NCBI RefSeq assembly: GCF_946479755.1
Contig: NZ_CAMLHC010000024.1
Span: 61,261 to 125,260, forward strand
Reading direction: 5' to 3'
DNA: 64,000 nucleotides
Origin: an uncultured Chitinophaga sp.
GTDB taxonomy: Bacteria > Bacteroidota > Bacteroidia > Chitinophagales > Chitinophagaceae
Part shown: piece after piece, positions 62,773-64,000 of the stretch
Numbering within the stretch: the first letter of the stretch is position 1
How the letters are laid out: each line of letters opens with the position of its first letter
Notes under the pieces: model-generated
Database searches by the model: none
What the model was told of the DNA's origin: nothing
What the model saw: only the letters and a program-made list of their open reading frames with translations
Program-made: the position numbers and the translations under genes

Positions 62773-64000
62773 ATGCTGGTAACCAATAAACATTTTACAC
62801 CCGTCCTGGGACTGGATATTCACATCGTGATCCTCCTCGGTTTTCCCATTCCCCTGCCACATCCATATATCGGGCTGGTGATAGATCCGATGGACTATAT
62901 TCCTTTCATGGGCGCTACCACCCGCATCAACCACGTGCCACGGGGCAAGAGCGACACCAGCGGCATGCTGGTATTCCTTTTTCATATCCCGATGGGTGGG
63001 CCCTTCCTGCTGGCGCCCATGATCGGGCATGACTCGGTGAATTTCTTCGGCAGTAAAAAGGTAAAAGTGGAAGGTAATTTGATGAGCCCTTCAGGACACA
63101 TGCTGATGACCTGTAATGATATCGGTATGCCGTTGTCTTTGCAGCCGGGAAAAAAATTTATTCCCATTCCCAGCCTGTATCTGCCCACATCGTATTCCAT
63201 CCCGTTGTCTTTCGGTAAACCGGTGATGGTCGGCGGGCCTTTCGTACCGGACTGGGCCGGCGTGTTACTGAACCTTATTATGTCCTACGGGTTCGGAGCG
63301 CTGCTGAAAGGCGCCGGTAAACTGGGAAAGAAAGCACTCACCAAATTCAACCACAAACTACAGAAGAAAATAGGCAGCAATAAACTGAGCAGCATGCTCT
63401 GTAAAAAAGGACTGGAGCCGGTGGATCTGGTACAGGGCATTGTTATCTACGATTATACTGACTTTGAACTGCCCGGGCCTGTTCCGCTCAAATGGGAGCG
63501 CTCCTGGAACAGCGACAGTCCCTTTGAAGGGCTGCTGGGCCGTGGCAATCATCTTAAATACGACATGCGGCTGGAAGAACTGCCGCAGGAAGGCGTGACG
63601 GCAGTACTGCTGGGAGATGGCCGCACGGCGGTATTTGATGCGTTGCCTTTTGCCGGTAATACCGACTACAACCGGCATGAAAAACTACAGCTGACCCGCA
63701 CCCATCATGATGAATTTGCGCTGTTTCAGCAGGACAACCGTTATACCTGTATTTTCCGCAAAGTACATCCGCAGGACCAACAGTACCGGCTGATGAGCAT
63801 CAGCACCGAATCGGGTTTCCTGGTAAGCTTCCATTACAATGCGGCGGGACACCTGCTGCGCGTGACCGACAGCGCCGGCCGCCATCTGCTGATCACCAGT
63901 GATCCCCGGGGACGCATCCTCCGTGTTACCGGCCGTCATCGCGGGGAAGAAAAGATACTGGTTCAATATGCCTATAGCGAAGAGGGTGACATGGTGGGAG
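62773..64000 (+). CDS. RHS-repeat protein with PAAR-like N-terminal region (partial, runs off the window)
   Basis: An open frame from ATG 62773 to the end of the window (409 residues seen). The first ~130 residues contain hydrophobic segments and a PAAR-like part (KVKVEGNLMSPSGHMLMTCNDIG). A DUF6531-type segment follows (PVDLVQGIVIYDYTDFELPG...LKWERSWNS) and then RHS/YD-type repeats (FHYNAAGHLLRVTDSAGR, SDPRGRILRVTGRH). Such proteins make a shell around a C-terminal toxin delivered by a secretion system. The toxin and any immunity gene lie beyond the window. No type VI structural gene is present here. Confidence 0.85.
   Translation, partial: MLVTNKHFTPVLGLDIHIVILLGFPIPLPHPYIGLVIDPMDYIPFMGATTRINHVPRGKSDTSGMLVFLFHIPMGGPFLLAPMIGHDSVNFFGSKKVKVEGNLMSPSGHMLMTCNDIGMPLSLQPGKKFIPIPSLYLPTSYSIPLSFGKPVMVGGPFVPDWAGVLLNLIMSYGFGALLKGAGKLGKKALTKFNHKLQKKIGSNKLSSMLCKKGLEPVDLVQGIVIYDYTDFELPGPVPLKWERSWNSDSPFEGLLGRGNHLKYDMRLEELPQEGVTAVLLGDGRTAVFDALPFAGNTDYNRHEKLQLTRTHHDEFALFQQDNRYTCIFRKVHPQDQQYRLMSISTESGFLVSFHYNAAGHLLRVTDSAGRHLLITSDPRGRILRVTGRHRGEEKILVQYAYSEEGDMVG

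Noticed and set aside
1..64000. CRISPR arrays, tRNA and rRNA genes.
   Set aside because: No regularly spaced repeats and no recognisable tRNA or rRNA sequence were seen by eye; small RNAs of other kinds cannot be excluded without covariance searches.

Overview
This 64 kb window comes from a Bacteroidota chromosome, most likely Chitinophaga or a close relative. The pointers are the family mix (GH29, GH172 and GH2 carbohydrate enzymes, BtuG-like and surface lipoproteins with short lipoboxes, a class I lanthipeptide locus, many AraC/LuxR regulators, a Wza/Wzc exopolysaccharide operon) and recognisable Bacteroidota promoters (TTG, about 20 nt, then TAnnTTTG) ahead of several genes. The genus is inferred from family content, not from a marker gene. 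I saw no rRNA, tRNA, CRISPR array or intact insertion sequence.

Layout. 1-3.3 kb: end of a GH2 glycosidase, an alpha-L-fucosidase, an HtrA-type protease and a VOC protein. 3.5-4.5 kb: a phosphopantetheinyl transferase and a second VOC protein. 4.6-10.9 kb: a class I lanthipeptide locus with full-length LanB, LanC, an orphan NarL-type regulator and four precursor peptides; one precursor overlaps the end of lanB and sits just before a terminator, and three lie on the opposite strand. 10.9-18.2 kb: two cobalamin-riboswitch operons, one with a TonB-dependent receptor plus two surface lipoproteins, the second with paralogues of the two lipoproteins only. 18.4-28.1 kb: NUDIX, P-loop kinase-like protein, PAS-LuxR regulator, a membrane-tethered ATPase, ABC-2 permease, GH172, and a PAS histidine kinase with a REC-CRP response regulator. 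28.3-33.5 kb: universal stress protein, MFS pump with HxlR regulator and ECF41-like sigma factor, membrane and coiled-coil proteins.

33.7-39.4 kb: an AraC-regulated hydroxyproline catabolic operon (epimerase, FAD dehydrogenase, deaminase, semialdehyde dehydrogenase) that would turn trans-4-hydroxy-L-proline into 2-oxoglutarate. 39.5-53.9 kb: an exopolysaccharide region, with a tightly coupled minus-strand operon from Wza through Wzc, flippase, three glycosyltransferases, polymerase-like protein, two FkbM methyltransferases and the initiating phosphotransferase, plus a convergent FkbM gene and an upstream acyltransferase. The region is bracketed by a 19-bp exact direct repeat. 54-62.6 kb: cupin/DoxX/AraC group, secreted proteins, a serine hydrolase with TPRs, an alpha/beta hydrolase, a cupin-DapA-ferredoxin operon and a methyltransferase. 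62.8 kb to the edge: the N-terminal part of an RHS protein that runs off the window.

The most novel-looking material is the lanthipeptide locus with its small precursor genes, the duplicated riboswitch-controlled lipoprotein pairs, a possible small-transcript region at 19.5-19.9 kb, and the membrane-anchored ATPase facing the PAS-LuxR regulator.
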